This document shows, one piece after another, positions 35,659 to 49,311 of a DNA stretch of 64,000 bases (positions within the stretch are counted from its first letter, which is position 1; the number at the start of each line of letters is the position of its first letter). The DNA is taken from positions 1,860,001 to 1,924,000 of the forward strand of contig JAOCPU010000001.1 in the NCBI GenBank assembly GCA_035772785.1. The letters are read 5' to 3'. The notes below the pieces were generated by a model. That model searched no databases. It was given only the letters and a program-made list of their open reading frames with translations, and was not told the origin of the DNA. This DNA is from Phlebiopsis flavidoalba (Eukaryota; Basidiomycota; Agaricomycetes; Polyporales; Phanerochaetaceae). Position numbers and translations under genes: made by a program.

Positions 35659-38632
35659 TCACGCAAAAAACGCCCATGAAGCAGGCGCCGGACGAGACGT
35701 CACAACACAGAGACGGAGTACGTCCGCTATGAAATAGCTAATCACTGACGTTGAAACCAGCTCGAATCGAAAAAAAAACTTACGTGATAGTTTCACCAAC
35801 GCCTTTTGTTCGCCTAGCGCTGTGGCTAGCGCGTCCAGGTCAACGCCTGAAGAATCAATTGTATCTATGAAGACGTCCTTGGCTATTTGTGAGTTTTCTT
35901 GTGACGGAGAGAGTGTGTTCAATTCATCCCGGAAGCGCTTGATGTGAAGAAGTGCTTCATGCAAAGCGGGCAACGCGAAAGGATGTATGAGGAATAGTAA
36001 TATGGCATCTGCAGGAGACTAAGCGATGTGTATAACACAAAGAGGGTCTATAAACTCACTCCCGGAAGCTCTCGAGAAATCGTTATTGGGCACTGGTTTG
36101 CCTGGCGAGCCAATAAGAGGTATCTGAGGAGTCGTGTCAGGATCCCCAATGTTCACGCACTGCTTCATCAAGCGCTCCAAGAGATTATTGAGCCAACGCG
36201 TGATCTCTACTAGTTGCCATATAGCCTCTGGACAGCTGTGTCAGAGGACTTTCTCTATAATTATGCACAGGAGGTACGTACCAAGATCGTAATTGTTCCC
36301 TTCTCGACAATCTTCGAATGCGCGGTTCACTGCCCTCACTGAGAGGATGTCGTGAGTGGCCCTCCACTGCTCTGTATAGACACCTTTTAGCATCCCGTTG
36401 CTCTCTTTCTGCGACCATGTTCTAGGTACAATTGGTATTAGTGTAACACCAGCTGTTAAGACCCACTAACCGATACATTTCGATGACGACACCCAAAAAT
36501 TCGTCCTTCCATGTTGGATCAATTGTACTGGAATGTATCTCCAACGCTGCCAAGGCTTCGTATAGTATCGCGCTAGCATTCTCGTTAGGAACGCTGGCGA
36601 GAGCGTGAATAACGTCAGACGGTGACCGGGCGTGACAGAATTGCGCAGTAGGAGCAATGTGACCGAGCTCGTTCTTCTGTCCCGTTAGAAGCTAAGACGG
36701 CACGGCGAGGATAGCAGTGAACGGAAGTTCTCAATCCTTCCACAGCCGCGGGAGAGACTGGTGCAAATGAAGGTATGGTTGGGTGAGACCGCCGTTCCAA
36801 CAGGTACTAAACACTGTCAGTCCGAACCTAAGCTCCAATGGTTCTGACAACGTACTATCTCTACCTGTGCCGTCCATAACCGATAACATGGGCAACAGTT
36901 TCCCATTGATCGTCAGTCTTGAGGTCGGGTCTGCGTAAATGTGAGATAACGCGGGTATTATACAGCTGATGAGAACGTACAGACTAAAGGACACTCATAC
37001 TTCCAATTCGACTGTCCTTATTTTTATGAGCGGCGTTGGGTAATTTCCCGACCGGATCAAGAAATCCTGCTAAAATCCTGTTTCGTGCAGGGAACGGCTG
37101 TACAAACGCCAGAACAGCAGCGTCCGGCTCAAAGACTCGAGCTTGCTCAAGGCGTGGTATCTATCATGTAAATTTAGCCGCGGTTTCATTGTGGGATAAA
37201 GAACTCTGACCCATTGAACATCTTGGCTACCTGTTCGCGACAGCGAAAACAGTAGTAGTCGCGACTTTGGAAGAGATGAATCTATATCGAGTGCTGAGTA
37301 TGCATATGAACGGACGAGAGAATTGGCTCACACTCTTTTAGGTCGAGCCCAGAAGCCATGAGGTATAAAGCGCCTTTTTCCGTGGCACCAACATCCTTCG
37401 TAGGTCTACGAGGATCTCTAGTGATGGTGGGGCTTGGCGGCACGATGCTTGGAGGCACGGAGACAAAACATAGACCAGTGAGCTGTGTATACGCACTTCG
37501 GGAATGGGCGGCAAGGGCCACGTTCGTACAGCATGTCTGGACGCTGATTCTTCACGATCTCGTCCCAATACCAGGTAGTGAAGCGCCACTGTACAAAGAT
37601 CGATGGAGGTTTCTTCGCCCCATTGCTGCCATTCAGTGAAGTCAGGGCTTGGAGGGTTGGATAAGCCGAGGTGAATGTTCAGATCCATCGGATCCAGGGA
37701 GGGTGGGGGTCAATTTACTAGGTGGCATTAATTTAGAACGTGTAGCGATGACAACCGACTGCTCTACGCTCTGGTTAGAATTCAGAGGCACGCATGACAA
37801 TCGCGCGACTATGCATACCATTATAACTCAGTCCAATGGAGGCGTGAGTGCATACCCGACGACCTCTAGCAGGATCGTGCAACTCATCAGATGGGTTCAA
37901 GTCTGTGGCGGATTGCTGCTGTAGCAAAGAAATTTTCAGATATCTAATTTCGGGTACGGCTGGCGGAAGAAAGCAAGCGTGTAGTTGATGAGATTGGGTC
38001 ACAAGGAGCAGACCCGGGACTGCGTTGGATTGTTGCGTGGGACCTCGCGGAGGCAAACGATAAGGAACTCCTTGCTCCCCTACGGCCCACTGAAGTAATC
38101 AGTTAGCATGAAAGGACGTTCATGGACCAAATCTCACTGACCGGTCTCTCTAACGATGTCCACTCAGCTGTTACGACGCCGCCGTCCTGGGGATAGTGAA
38201 ATTGTTCAGCACCACCATCCAGCTGTCAAGCTGAGGGCCTCGTCGCCAAAGACATCCTAGCCCATCAGACCCATGACCAGGAAAATACGCGAACAGCCAG
38301 TCGTCTGGGGGATTCACAGTTATAACGGTCGGAGGGTCGTAGATCGAGCTACTGTCAAGCGTTTGAACTGGGGCTGGTACTATTAGCTGTTTTGATGTCG
38401 GATAATGTCTGGCTAGTACCGCAGGTTGGTGCGAGTGAGCTGTATAGATTACGGATGACTTGGACCAAGCCACAGGCCTGACGAAATTTCAAGGTCAGGC
38501 ATATCCTGGCGACCTATGTAGGACACGTACCGAGAAGGTCCGTCTATCAGAGGCAACAAAAAGCTCCCACCATCCCAGTTGCCAGTGGGTCTCTTCCCGA
38601 GCCTTGCCTTTGGCCAGCTTAGCATCGTGCAT
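35659..38632 (-). CDS. Mediator subunit 16-like protein
   Basis: Mediator links transcription factors to RNA polymerase II in the nucleus; MED16 (Sin4) is a tail subunit. The minus strand from 38632 reads MHDAKLAKGKAREETHW, then GWWELFVASDRRT. After an intron comes MAWSKSSVIYTAHSHQPAVL, then IYDPPTVITVNPPDDWLFAY, FPGHGSDGLGCLWRRGPQLD and SWMVVLNNFTIPR (38180-38470). This looks like the WD40-like N-terminus of basidiomycete MED16 proteins. SRLPPRGP follows. The rest is helical and split by many introns: LNIHLGLSNPPSPDFTEWQQ (37620-37680), LSHIYADPTSRLTINGKLLP (36890-36960), and the end MPALHEALLHIKRFRDELNT with DTIDSSGVDLDALATALGEQ (35810-35970). My assignment rests on the N-terminal part; the C-terminal half is unrecognised. 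Confidence 0.55.
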
Positions 38633-38639
38633 GCCGTGT

Positions 38640-39470
38640 AACAAGGTCAGACTTTGGTTACAACGGAGATCGAACTTGAGCCACGCGAACGAATCGAATG
38701 AGTGCTGTACATGCACGATTGATGGCAGGAACCAACCCGACGAGATTCGATCAAGCGATCAAAAACAAGATTAGATTAAATGCGCGCATCGAGAACTTCA
38801 GCTTGTTCATGGACACTCGTGTACTCCGATATCCACAAAAGCTATGTCGGCAACCTCACATGTAACACGCGTCATCGACAGGGAACACCGACCGATTTTG
38901 TCATACAACACTTCGCGGACAGAGTATACTTGTCTTAATCACGCAGCTGGGAAAGGTCGGCAGCCTAGTGAGACCGTTGTTCTGAGGCGACACAGTGCTT
39001 CCCACTGAGAAAACATGCAGATCGATGGCAACAATACCAGAGGCCACGCCGCTACTCCCACCACCGTCACCGCACTCCGAGAGCTCCGACATTCCTCTAC
39101 CCGAGCCACCTGTTGCGATTAACTGAAACCTCTGTTGGGGTGTGGCACCATCGGAGCAATTGGAGACACTATATTCGTTGTACGCTGCACAGGCCGCCAC
39201 ATTGGTGTGGTTATCGGCAAGTAATGGTCCTGTGGGGGACAATCGACGGGGCACGTGGTGGTAGGGATAGCGTTGAGGCAAGTGGGAAGAGCGGAAAGCG
39301 ATGGAATTGTCGGTGAACGAGAGCGAAACGCATTCCAGACGACGATGAGGACACTTAGGGACCTTCTGGCGCGATCTTGAACGCCTTTGTTCCATGCGGC
39401 GCGACGTAAGTACCACCATGTCTACTTCAAGAGTGTTTGAAACGCACTGGGGATTCCATTCATCATGCCC
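38640..39470. other. Region between MED16-like gene and NCE101
   Basis: A 190-codon minus-strand open frame (38901-39473) is the longest reading frame here. It has no recognised domain and partly overlaps the NCE101 3' end. It reads as Ser/Gly-rich low complexity (SGRGMSELSECGDGGGSSG). I treat it as untested; it could be an unrelated small gene or chance. Confidence 0.3.
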
Positions 39471-39476
39471 CATCCA

Positions 39477-39758
39477 CTACGCTTTCTCGCTCTCGGTGAC
39501 CGCGGTCAGCAGTAAAGACGTTTCGTCAGCTCGCATCCTTTCTTCTTCCTCTCGTCGCGATTTCTCTCGCTTCCATTGGACCAGTTCTACGAGGCGGTCG
39601 CGCTCTGCGGGTGCAGTCCTCGGGTTGTTTTCCATAGAGATAGTAGGCGAATATGCCCGTAAACACGCCGAGAACTGGATCGAGTGTGCTGTCTAACTGT
39701 CAGAGTCTGACAAAGATGATTGTATATATGCAGCCTACCGAGAGAGCAGAACTGGCAT
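39477..39758 (-). CDS. NCE101-family non-classical export protein
   Basis: This is a small single-span membrane protein related to yeast Nce101, implicated in non-classical secretion. Exon 1 is MPVLLSR from ATG 39758, ending at a GTAGGC donor. A GTAGGC..TTAG intron joins it to STLDPVLGVFTGIFAYYLY, a transmembrane helix. ENNPRTAPAERDRLVELVQW and KREKSRREEEERMRADET follow, a basic/acidic coiled tail ending SEKA with TAG at 39477. The frame shifts by one base between FAYYLY and ENNPRT. At about 75 residues it is the usual length, too short to be seen as a single open frame. It is divergent from NAA25. Confidence 0.85.
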
Positions 39759-40074
39759 AATGAGCTCGATGTATGCGGCTTGTTCTCTGCTTGTTAAATC
39801 CTATGAGCCAATTTATAGGAAAGCCGTAAAACTCGAGAATGAGAGCGATTTGAGACCGCTAACGGAACACGAGGAAACAGAGTGTTTAAGGTCGGCGGGA
39901 CGCGGGGAAAGTCTCCGCGTATAGCGTCTCCCAAATTGTTCGGCACTGCACTTGTACCTCACCCACCGGACACCCCACACGAGCCGACCACGATCTCGCT
40001 GGCACACTCGCAAGCACACTTTCATTTCTGACCCCAAGTCGTGTACTGCTAGAATAACGTACCTGACCCGAGGA
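39759..40074. promoter_or_regulatory. Shared divergent promoter of NCE101 and NAA25
   Basis: About 315 bases lie between the two start codons. The NAA25 side is C-rich (CCTCACCCACCGGACACCCC near 39957), as in fungal core promoters. No TATA box stands out. Confidence 0.45.
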
Positions 40075-43000
40075 ATGTCTACCCTTGACCGCCAGTTGCG
40101 GTCAATTTATGGTCCGTGGATGATATGCTCTATACTTTGGACGTCATTAAGTTCGCTGGTTTGCACTGGTTGCGCATTGTATATGGCCCCCCCCCCCCAA
40201 CCCAATTGACACTGGGTCCTAACAAGTCTGCCATCGTCGCGTGCAATAAGCTGTTGAAGAAGCAGCCAAAAAATGACTTGGTCAAAGTATGTTGGTGTTC
40301 AAACAACCTTGTGTACCATCTGCATGACTGAACATCTCACGCCCTAGGCTTTGAAGGCTCTTGCCCTCGTCAGATCCCAAAAGGTGGAGGAGTCACTGTA
40401 CCTTTGCGATGAAGTCTTGGCATCCAAGCCGTTCTGAAGAGGCAACCTTGTCTGCGCTTTCACATGTACTCCGGGGACTTGGACGACGTGATTATGGCAG
40501 TTTCAATCTAAGCAATGACTCCGCTGACAAGCATCAGACCTGGACATCATTACAATGTACGAAAATACCGCCTGAGAAAGCAACAACCAGGCAACGAAGA
40601 TTTTGGGAGCCCAGACTTTCTCTGCGAATGCTCGGACCGGTAATTGGAAGGCGGCTCAACAGTATGCCCTTTGAGTCAATGTTCTTCTGTGTGGAGCGAT
40701 ATGTGTGTTGTCTAGGTCGCGGCTAAGCTGCACAAACTCTTCAAAGACGAGAGATACCTCTACTGCACTGGAGTATATTCTGCGCTGTGCTACAAGTGAG
40801 AATGCTTTCTCGCAGCGTTCAACATGTTTTCCTGACAATATGATCGATAATGTCTAATAGGCAAACGATGCGACTACACAAGCTGTCATGCGTCCGGTTC
40901 TATTCAAGCTTGCGCATTCGCCTAATCCTAATCCGCACAGACACCCTCATTCTACAGTTTTCCGACCGCTTCTACGTCCATCTGACTATCCTTAAGGAGC
41001 TCGAGCTTTGGATGACGTCGACAGCCTCCTTGTCTAGTGAGATTGGCAAACCATCTGCAACACCAACCTAACCATTGACGAATTGACGACGTGAGATATG
41101 GAAAGCTAAAGGGGAGCGTCAAAGAGGAGGGAGAGCGTGCCCAACAAAGGATAAAGGAGAACGGGAGTACGTCTTGTTTACTCTGCTATCAAAATCCGCT
41201 AACATACAGACCAGCGATCGCAATTGGCTGGAGTTTTTTGTCTGTGCCTTGGATGCCACGTTCGGGGACGTTTCGTCAGCGTCAGAACCATCCGACGATG
41301 CGAAGAACGACGTGCCGTCATCAGATTAACCCAAAGCCGTGGATATTTTTCGCCCAGATCGCTGACAAGGATGGAGCTCGTGACCGATCTGGCCCTCTTG
41401 CTCTCGTTGGAGCTGGAGAAACGCGCAGTGGCGTCACGAGCCTGCTCGTACGGGTGTGTACCTTAATCTATCGTGTTTTTGCGACCCGCTCACTCCATTG
41501 TAAAGATTCTGGACGCGATTTACACGATGGCCGAGTCTTAGTTCGAGCGGTTTCGGTGACAAAGCTTGCTGCTTTGGAGGATCTGACAGCCTAAGTGTTC
41601 CATCTTCTCTGGGGTCAGCACCTTTGACAGATGGACCTGCATACATGGAGAAGCACAACCTCCCATGTGAGTCCTTGTGCTAGATTGACCTCGGTGTCCA
41701 GATAGATATACTATTCTGACATTTCATACAGGCCACCATCGACGATTTATACGCCGATCCAATCAACGCATTGAAGCTTCTCCGCTACAACCTAACCCAG
41801 GATCAGCTTACGCCTGAACTTGAAACAGCTCGACGCGACTCAGTATATTCGTCTCTATCTCGACGGTTGATTCACGGACAGAACCTACCAGTACACCTCC
41901 GAACTGCAGCCGTCGACGATCTCGCAATTTTAGCTGGTCCGAATATGGTCAGGCCTTCGTGACATCATGGAAGGCAACAGGGGATTTGACATTCCTGTAC
42001 CGAGCGGTGTCGATAACTTGAGTTTGCATGCCAGCAAGAGTAAGCAAAGCCCTACATCATTCGCCTGTTGCTCATCCGGATATACCATCTCTTGGGTATG
42101 CTTCAATTTAGTGTACGGAGACTTGGAATGTCTAACCGTCGACATAGGCGCACCGTCATTGGCGCTTGAGCACTATAGGCTGCTCAACGTCAAAACAAGT
42201 GCAAAATGACACACACTGTCATATCTCATCTTGTCGCGAGCCTCGACCTTTTGCTCTTTCGAGCATAGGTGATCTCACGTATTCTCCACCGAGTGTATGG
42301 AGGCCAGTCAAATCTACCTCAGCAACTCAACAGACGTAAAGAATTTGCATGCCGCCCAAAGCCAATTAATACTGATAAAAGGCGTGTTGCCAGACCGCGG
42401 AATTTGTTGTTCGCGCCTTCTTTGCTGAGAGAGTATGATATCTCTCAGGTACGCTGACGAATTTTGGAGAGGCATGACCGAGTCCCATAACGTCGCTCAC
42501 AGATACCAGACTTTGTGTACCTCGAGGATAGACTGGACAACTCTTCTCTTCAGCGTGACTTGATGAAAATGGAGCACGTTCGTATGCGGCTAGCTCACGA
42601 GGCGATTAGCTCCGATCTTGTTGATATGGAACTTATTGAACTCAAGTTTTATCTTCGACCGAGGTGCGTAGGAAACATTTCAGAATTGATGTACGCTGGC
42701 TAACGGTCCAACATCAGTGGCACCAACGACAACCGAGACTTCGACATTATTCAGAATTACCAACCACGCGATTATACGCCTTCTTTCCGCGAACAGACAA
42801 CAACCCTTCGGCAAGGTTCCAGGAGTACGCATCTTATCTCGAAATGTTATCTCCGGCTGTGTATAGCCTTTGCTTACCAGATGTATCAGACAACACCCCA
42901 TAGTCTGGATGAATTCACAAGCGGCTCCGGCGTACGCGTTCTTGAGGATACAGAGTACATTATCGTCAAAAGCTTTTCTCGGAGCCTTCCAACAAGCCAG

Positions 43001-44116
43001 AGTGATCTCGATGACGATACGTCTGTTGAAGAGTAAGCTCCTCATTGGCGACCGGCCAAAACCGCATGTAGAGACTGCAAGTACGATGTCGCTAAGCGAT
43101 CGCCTCTCACAGAGGCCGCAGAAGGATCTAGAATAGGTGCGTTGTAGAATATGGGCTCAACGTCGATTACTCAACGATTGATCATAGCTCACTCCCGAGG
43201 AATCGCTGTTACTGGAGTTCTCTACTGCCGTTGCAGAATGGCTCGGTCCTCACCACGACTATATCCGTCCCCCCACCCTTCTGCCCCAGTTCTCTCGCAG
43301 AAGCTGCGAAGCGGCAGACCGAGCTTAAGATCGGACATCAACCCAAGGGGCATGACGTTACCAGGAGGAAGTTCAACGGCGAATCCAGGAAAGATGTGGA
43401 ACCACCGGTGGTTCAGTGGGACGCGCCAGAGATTGTCATGTCTTCTTTGACGGTACGACGCGGTATACATGATCACATAGACGGCGCAAGTTACTTAAGA
43501 TTTCCATAGGCATTGAAGGCGCGCTTCGCGGACGCGGTTCAGGACCCCGTGCTGCCCCCATCATGAGCTTTTACATGCCATCACGTTGACACAAGAAGTT
43601 AGCCGTGTGTTTCGCTGCATAGCTGGTGAAACGCTACTGATGCTTCCACAGGCGCTCTTAATATTCGCTGTTTGAGAAACACGAGTCGCTTCAAGCCCGC
43701 AGCGATTGTGAAAACCCACAGCTTGGACCGGTGTGTTTAAAATTCACACTTTCTCCTGTGCCTCCAATTTATTTTCATCAGCTGGTGCAAAGCTTCAAGG
43801 AGATCCGCGCAAAAGCCTCCGCAGTCCTCATGGAGATGTCAACGAAATTGGAGGAGTTCTCCAAGGCTGACTCGAGGTAGACCGCCAGGCCGAATTCGTT
43901 GAGCACTGGAAACACATCGAAGGAACTGAGGCATGTCCTGCGAACCATTTTTGCAGCATCTCACTAACCTCATTCTAGTTTAACGCGGAGTTTTCGTTAC
44001 AGGTGTCCGACCAAGTAATGGGGGTGGATCCGAATCTCCGACCCCAGGTTTTCCGAGGGGATGGGGCCACAGTGCACAGCAAAATTATCCAAAACTCACG
44101 CCGCTATAGAATAATT
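40075..44116 (+). CDS. NAA25: NatB auxiliary subunit Naa25/Mdm20
   Basis: Naa25 is the ribosome-anchoring TPR-type partner of the NatB catalytic subunit Naa20, which acetylates Met-Asp/Glu/Asn N-termini. It starts MSTLDRQLRSIY at 40075. After an intron, NKSAIVACNKLLKKQPKNDL and VKALKALALVRSQKVEESLY with CDEVLASKPSEEATLSALSH and VLRGLGRRDD (40230-40500) form the N-terminal TPRs. FYVHLTILKELELW and LLSSEIGK (40970-41050) continue, then KLKGSVKEEGERAQQRIKEN (41100-41165), IADKDGARDRSGPLAL (41350-41405) and FGDKACCFEDLTAY-like text (41560). VYLEDRLDNSSLQRDLMKME, HVRMRLAHEAISSDLVDMEL and IELKFYLRPR (42515-42660) are typical. Near the end SFKEIRAKASAVLMEMSTKL (43790-43850) precedes FNAEFSLQVSDQVMGVDPNL, probably the last exon. 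Its stop is uncertain. Confidence 0.9.
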
Positions 44117-44525
44117 TACATCGCAAAGCTGCTTTTATTTGTAGCACTGCTCCATAGCTATCAAGTTGTCCATATCACCAACTCCGTTCCTGTACACACC
44201 ACCCCTACCTACCGTTCAATTCGGAGTTTAGCCGAGCTGTGTAACTAATCGCCCTTAAGTGTCAAGCGCGTATAATTTGACCGTTTACTGAAAACCGATT
44301 CTTTGCTCACATCCATGTTGACCGCATTCGAAATACCTACCGCAATAAACGGCCGTAGGCTCTCGACCATGCTCTCCACTTGCTTGCTTACTGGCTTGGG
44401 CCTTAGTATTGCAAGCTGTCTGCGCTACCGCGTCACCGAAGAATGAGAAGTGCCGTATGAGCGGAAAACCCAGAACCAAACGCCAACGGATGTCCCATCC
44501 TCCCCTGAGGATGGGGGCAATTTTC
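44117..44525. other. Intergenic region between NAA25 and WDR59
   Basis: No recognisable protein. A 147-codon minus-strand frame (44285-44728) overlaps WDR59 exon 1 and has no family resemblance; I regard it as a shadow. Confidence 0.4.
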
Positions 44526-47500
44526 ATGGGAGTTTGCAAATTGACATGAAGGGCTTGGTAGGAGATGCTGTTGGAAATGTGAGTGGCTGTCAGCCGGTCG
44601 TTATCGTCTGGTTTAGCAATGGTCCAGAGCGAGGTCTCATAATTAGCCTCGTAGATGAGTATAAGTCCTGGTAGTCGCGATGTTGTTCTAGCTGCGTACG
44701 CAAATGAAGTCATTGCCGTAAATACCAATGTTAATGCTCATGGCGCGCTGTAGCCGGAAAGGGCCTATTCATCATCGACCTTGAGGCCCCCCTGAACGTA
44801 CCCCGGTCAGTCCCAGAGCTGAGATTGTAAACGTGGAGTATTGAGTATAGCGAAGATTCCTTCCTCAAGGTGGTACATGGGACGTAGCCGACGTCCAATG
44901 GAATCCCCACTTGTCCAGGAAGGAGTACATTGTCTCCACTTCAAGCGAGAAATTGGTACGTACATTTCTCTCAAAAGTCATTAGTGGCTTGACGCAGAGT
45001 CCATCTTATAGGCTCATTTGGAACCTGTACATCTCTGGCAAGACGTCCATTGAGCACATTCTGCGCTCTCACTATCCGCGCAATTACTGATATCAATTGG
45101 CATACCCATGATCCGGACATCGTGGCCAGCATAGGCATAGACTCATGGATTTGGAGCTGGGATCTGAGAGCCACGCAGAAACCAATCGCAGGTAACGCAA
45201 AGTGATAAACCTGCATGAACGCCTGCCTACTAAATTATGGAACATAGGGCTTTCTGTGTTTCAATGGTAACACACTCACATCTTCTCCATGCTAGTTAGA
45301 CGTTAATTTCTACCCAGCGTGGCGGGCACGCAGGTCAAATGGAATCGTAAAGATAGCAAATCTTCTAGCGTCCTCCCATGCCAACGAAGTGTACGGTCTC
45401 ATTTGGGATAGACGAGTTACGTCCGTGTGGGCAAGTGATTCGACATATACTGAGCCCAAGCTACGCAGAAAGGGCTCTCTACCGGTGACCACCATCACGG
45501 CGCATGACTCCAAGATTTATGTAATCGATTGGGCCCACGACAAACGAAATGAACTCGTAACATGCGCCCTCGACAAAGACTATCAAGGCATGGAACATTC
45601 AACACCTTACTGACAATCGGAGGGTGCTTCTAAGCCATCGTATACGTTCTATACATCCTATCCGGTGTGGAGAGCCCAAAAGGAATCTTCCTTTCGGTAA
45701 TGGCGGTGTGCTTAGTCTGCCTCAACGTGGAGAGACAGCTTTGGAGATGTGGACTCCGCAAGACCTTCACGAACCAATTGAACGTTTTTTGAACGTCCAT
45801 TCAGACTGTAGTCAAGAGTTTGTATGGAGAAAAGGGGGGTCTAGGTAAATCTCATCACGGCGCCGCTCACAGGGGAACGAAGTACTGAGTATTTCACAGA
45901 CGATTCTGAATATATCCGTTGATCACCTGGTCTAAAGGATAGAACGCTTCGATTCTGGCCCATGGAGGCTGAAGTCATGCAGGTAAGGACAACGTTTCAT
46001 TCCACGGAGACCATTTTAAACCACCCATTTGCTTCAAGACAAAACTCGGAGCTTCCCTCGTTACGAAGGCACCTGCGGTTGCAAACTATTTTCGACGAGG
46101 GCGCGTCTCCTTCAGTAATCCTCCTCCGCCTGCCTCTGACCTCTGACCTCCCGCCGGCGCTTTCCGCGCCGATTGGGTATCGATCCATTCTCGCAGAAGT
46201 GCGTGCTGCGCAGCCACCTCGTCCTTCCAAGATGAGCACTCTCAGGAACTCCCAAGAATCGATTCCTACGCGCTCAACGTCCACGGCGGCAAGAGCATTA
46301 GATAAAACGGCTAGGGTTCGTCCGAAAGAGCGATCGGAAGATGTGAGCCGTGGATATGTAGGAGGCCGCTCCGCAAACACATCAGACTACATACTGGCAT
46401 GGATATCTTCAGTGATGTAGGTAGACCCAAAACGCGACACAAGCTCAGGGCCTGGAAGTGGTGCGGACAGCGGCAATGCTTCTCGTATTAATTCACGATC
46501 TCGCCCTCCTTCTATCGCGGATCCGTCGCTATCATACCTTGACTACATTACAGACCGAAAAGCGGCAGTCGGGGACAGAGGCTCTGAAGAGCGACAGGGA
46601 TGTTGATGTTAACCAGCCACTGCAGGAGGAGTGAGTGCCCTCTAACCCATCATATGATCTTAGCTTAGTGAACGACCGCATGTCAGGATTTCATCCGTCG
46701 TCAACAAGTTGAATGCTTCGAAAGTCAAACTTGAGAAGGTAGTTATTACATTGTCTGCATCTCACAAGAATCTTACTTATGCTGCATCAGGCCGATCTTA
46801 CCAAGCGACGGACTTGCACCTTCGGATTGCATGGTCCCTGGGGTGACGGAATGTTTGTGTTCATCCGGATATCGTTCACATTTCCCCGGGATTATCCCAG
46901 GCCAGCCATCCTGAAGGCACCCCCACAGTGTGTGGATCTCGAGCGCAACCCGTTAATATCAATGAAGAATAGGGTCTACATCCTACGCGCGGTTGCGTCT
47001 GATCCGCGAAAATCAAAGACCTTGCCTTGAATCTTGCCTTCGATTTCTGCTATTTGGCGATGTTGAAGCAAGTAGTCGTGCCCCATCACCTGATTCGGCA
47101 TCGTCATCTGAAGATGAAAAGCCGCTAATGGCTCGGCGTCCGAAAGAAGGGGCAAATTCCTCATCACGGCAAGACAAAAACCTTGCTGAGCCAAGGACCT
47201 TCTCAGGGGCGTGTTTGGGACCTAATGGCGAGTTCATTGCATACTGCCGAGCCGTTGTAATTTATCTCATACTGTCTATTTCCAGGAGAACTAGTCTGTT
47301 TCTTCAGAGCGCCACCACGGATAATACGCACGCCGGAAGAGAGCTCTCTGCATCACCATCGCCTGGTCCGCGTGCTGAACCTGCGCCACCCCTCTTCTGG
47401 TCTCCTGTGCTCTTGTCTGATGCTATGCGTCGCTTAGCTCTTGCGGCCAACGACCGCGAAGTCGATGCATTGGACACAAAGCGTACGGAGAATGCACATA

Positions 47501-49311
47501 GCATTCTACGTATTATGTCCACTATCTTTACCTTTTCCGCATCACCCTCAGAAAGTACGACGTGTGTCCGAGCATTCAAGACCCTCTGAAGATGCCCCCA
47601 GCAATTACTCTCTTCTCCCGACACGACGAAGCACAATCTATATCAAAGACGTCTCTGCTCTTTGCGGTATCGATGTGGACGTCGCGAAAGCCTATGTCTT
47701 CCCCTCAGCAGATCCGGTCTCTGCTTGCAAACGCAATGCTGAAAATCGCAAGACAGCACGAGCGGTTCGACCATGAAAGACTTTTCACCATCTTCCAGGT
47801 ACTGGTACTTGATATCCGGAAGGAAAGTCTGCGGCGAGACGGTGCCAGCTCTCTTCACGGCTTTTAGCAACCCTCTCACTGCGGTAATGATGGAAAAGCT
47901 GTAAGCACGCTATCGCCAATTAGCCACTATCGACGTGCACTGACAGGCTCCACAGATACGAAGAATTATGTTTAACAAAGGACATCCATATGCTGGCTAT
48001 ACTCTCCGTCATTCTCTTACGACTGGCGCTTGAAATGGGTCAGTGCTGATGTCTTGAGGGTTAGTGCGTACTTTAACGCCTTTCCTAGCAGCTGTGACGC
48101 CTTCACCGTCAGCTCAGCGTGCTACAAGCCAGGACTATTTCAGTTACCAGCGTAATTCATTCGTACGACAAAGCCCTCTGTCGCCCGCATGGTCACGAGC
48201 AAGTCCTTCTCCAGGTACCGGACTTATTGCACCTCCGATGTCGTCCCCTTCTTCATCCAGGGGTTCATGGTCCAGTCTCTTCAATACCACCAATATGCGC
48301 AAATTAATAACAGGTGAGCTTCCCAGTCATTATGCGGAGTTGACGGTAGCTCCTGATAAGCTCTTCAGCGTCAAAGGGCTGGTGTACCTATTCCAGGCCC
48401 AAGGACCCATCATCCCGCTCAGTCAACGCAAGTCAGGGATTTTAAGAGAGAGTCGCCAGTTGTTCAAACGGCTGGGGCCAAATCTTGGTCTGACCCTACT
48501 GACTCGTCAGTTTCGAGGAGCACTCTTTCATTCTCCTCGTCCGGTACGAGATCCAGGCGGCCAACCTTTTCGCAAGTGGTCGGCTCGGGTGTGCAGCCTC
48601 GGGAAAAAAGAAACGCGTATCCGTAGAGATCTTTAAATCCCCAAATGAAGACACCACGGTATGCAACTTGGTTCGCTGCTGACACTCAAACTTTCTGACA
48701 ATCCATTTGCAGCGCGGTGTTCCGATTGCATTTGCCCGCACTGCGTCATCAGCTAGAGGCTCATGTGTTAACATTTGCCGAAATGTTGATGGCATGGCAG
48801 TTACCTCAAAAACGGGCAGAGCTTCTGGAAGCTGCCCGTGCGGACCTCATGGTCTCGCCTGACGCATCGCATCCTGTCGTGGCCAGCCTGACCCCAAGTC
48901 CGTTAGGTACGTGCTCTATTCACATGCAATTAAAAGGAAGATACATGATGTTGATCAAAACAGGTATTGCCCGCACATGCGAGATTTGCTACCACGTAAA
49001 CGAGCCAAATCTAGAGTACTGTAGCTCATGTGCAGGCCGTCTACAAGTTGACAGATGTTCTGTTTGCCGTTTGCCGGTGCGAGGTAAGGATACTACTTAC
49101 CCTGGTCTAGGACGTATTTTATGTTGATTGTTTAACAGGTCTGTCTCATACATGCCTTGCGTGTCTGCATGCTACACATGTGCACTGCTGGAAAATGCGA
49201 AAGGACTCCACTTGCGCGACTGGCTGTGGCTGCTACTGTCCCAATCCGTCCGCGTCTTCCTCTGGACTCCTTTCCCCGAGCTCGACGAGATACAATCTTA
49301 TTCAGGTTTAG
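44526..49311 (+). CDS. WDR59 homologue of the SEA/GATOR2 complex
   Basis: WDR59 (yeast Mtc5/Sea3) is a scaffold of the SEACAT/GATOR2 complex on the vacuole, which controls TORC1 by amino acids. Exon 1 has LQIDMKGLVGDAVGN. WD repeats follow: AVAGKGLFIIDLEAPLNVPR (44740-44805), TWDVADVQWNPHLSRKEYIV (44878-44940), LRSHYRAITDINWHTHDPDI and GIDSWIWSWDLRATQKP (45050-45190), ITAHDSKIYVIDWAHDKRNE (45495-45555), LPFGNGGVLSLPQRGETALE (45685-45745). The RWD domain is ADLTKRRTCTFGLHGPWGDG, MFVFIRISFTFPRDYP (46790-46900). The C-terminal zinc module has CEICYHVNEPNLEYCSSCAG, RCSVCRLPVRG (48975-49085) then GLSHTCLACLHATHVHCW (49137-49190) with a GCGCYC end. It stops at 49309. The domain order matches the family. 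The start at 44526 is one base out of the good frame. Confidence 0.9.

Noticed and set aside
40187..40199. C homopolymer runs (also near 51880 and 59480)
   Set aside because: Simple runs with no repeat structure; the one near 40187 lies in an intron of NAA25. They are more likely relevant to assembly errors than to function.
44285..44728. A 147-codon minus-strand open frame
   Set aside because: It overlaps WDR59 exon 1, has no recognisable domain and no splice context.
46977..47636. Minus-strand open frames of 70-110 codons
   Set aside because: They are antisense to the RWD and serine-rich region of WDR59.
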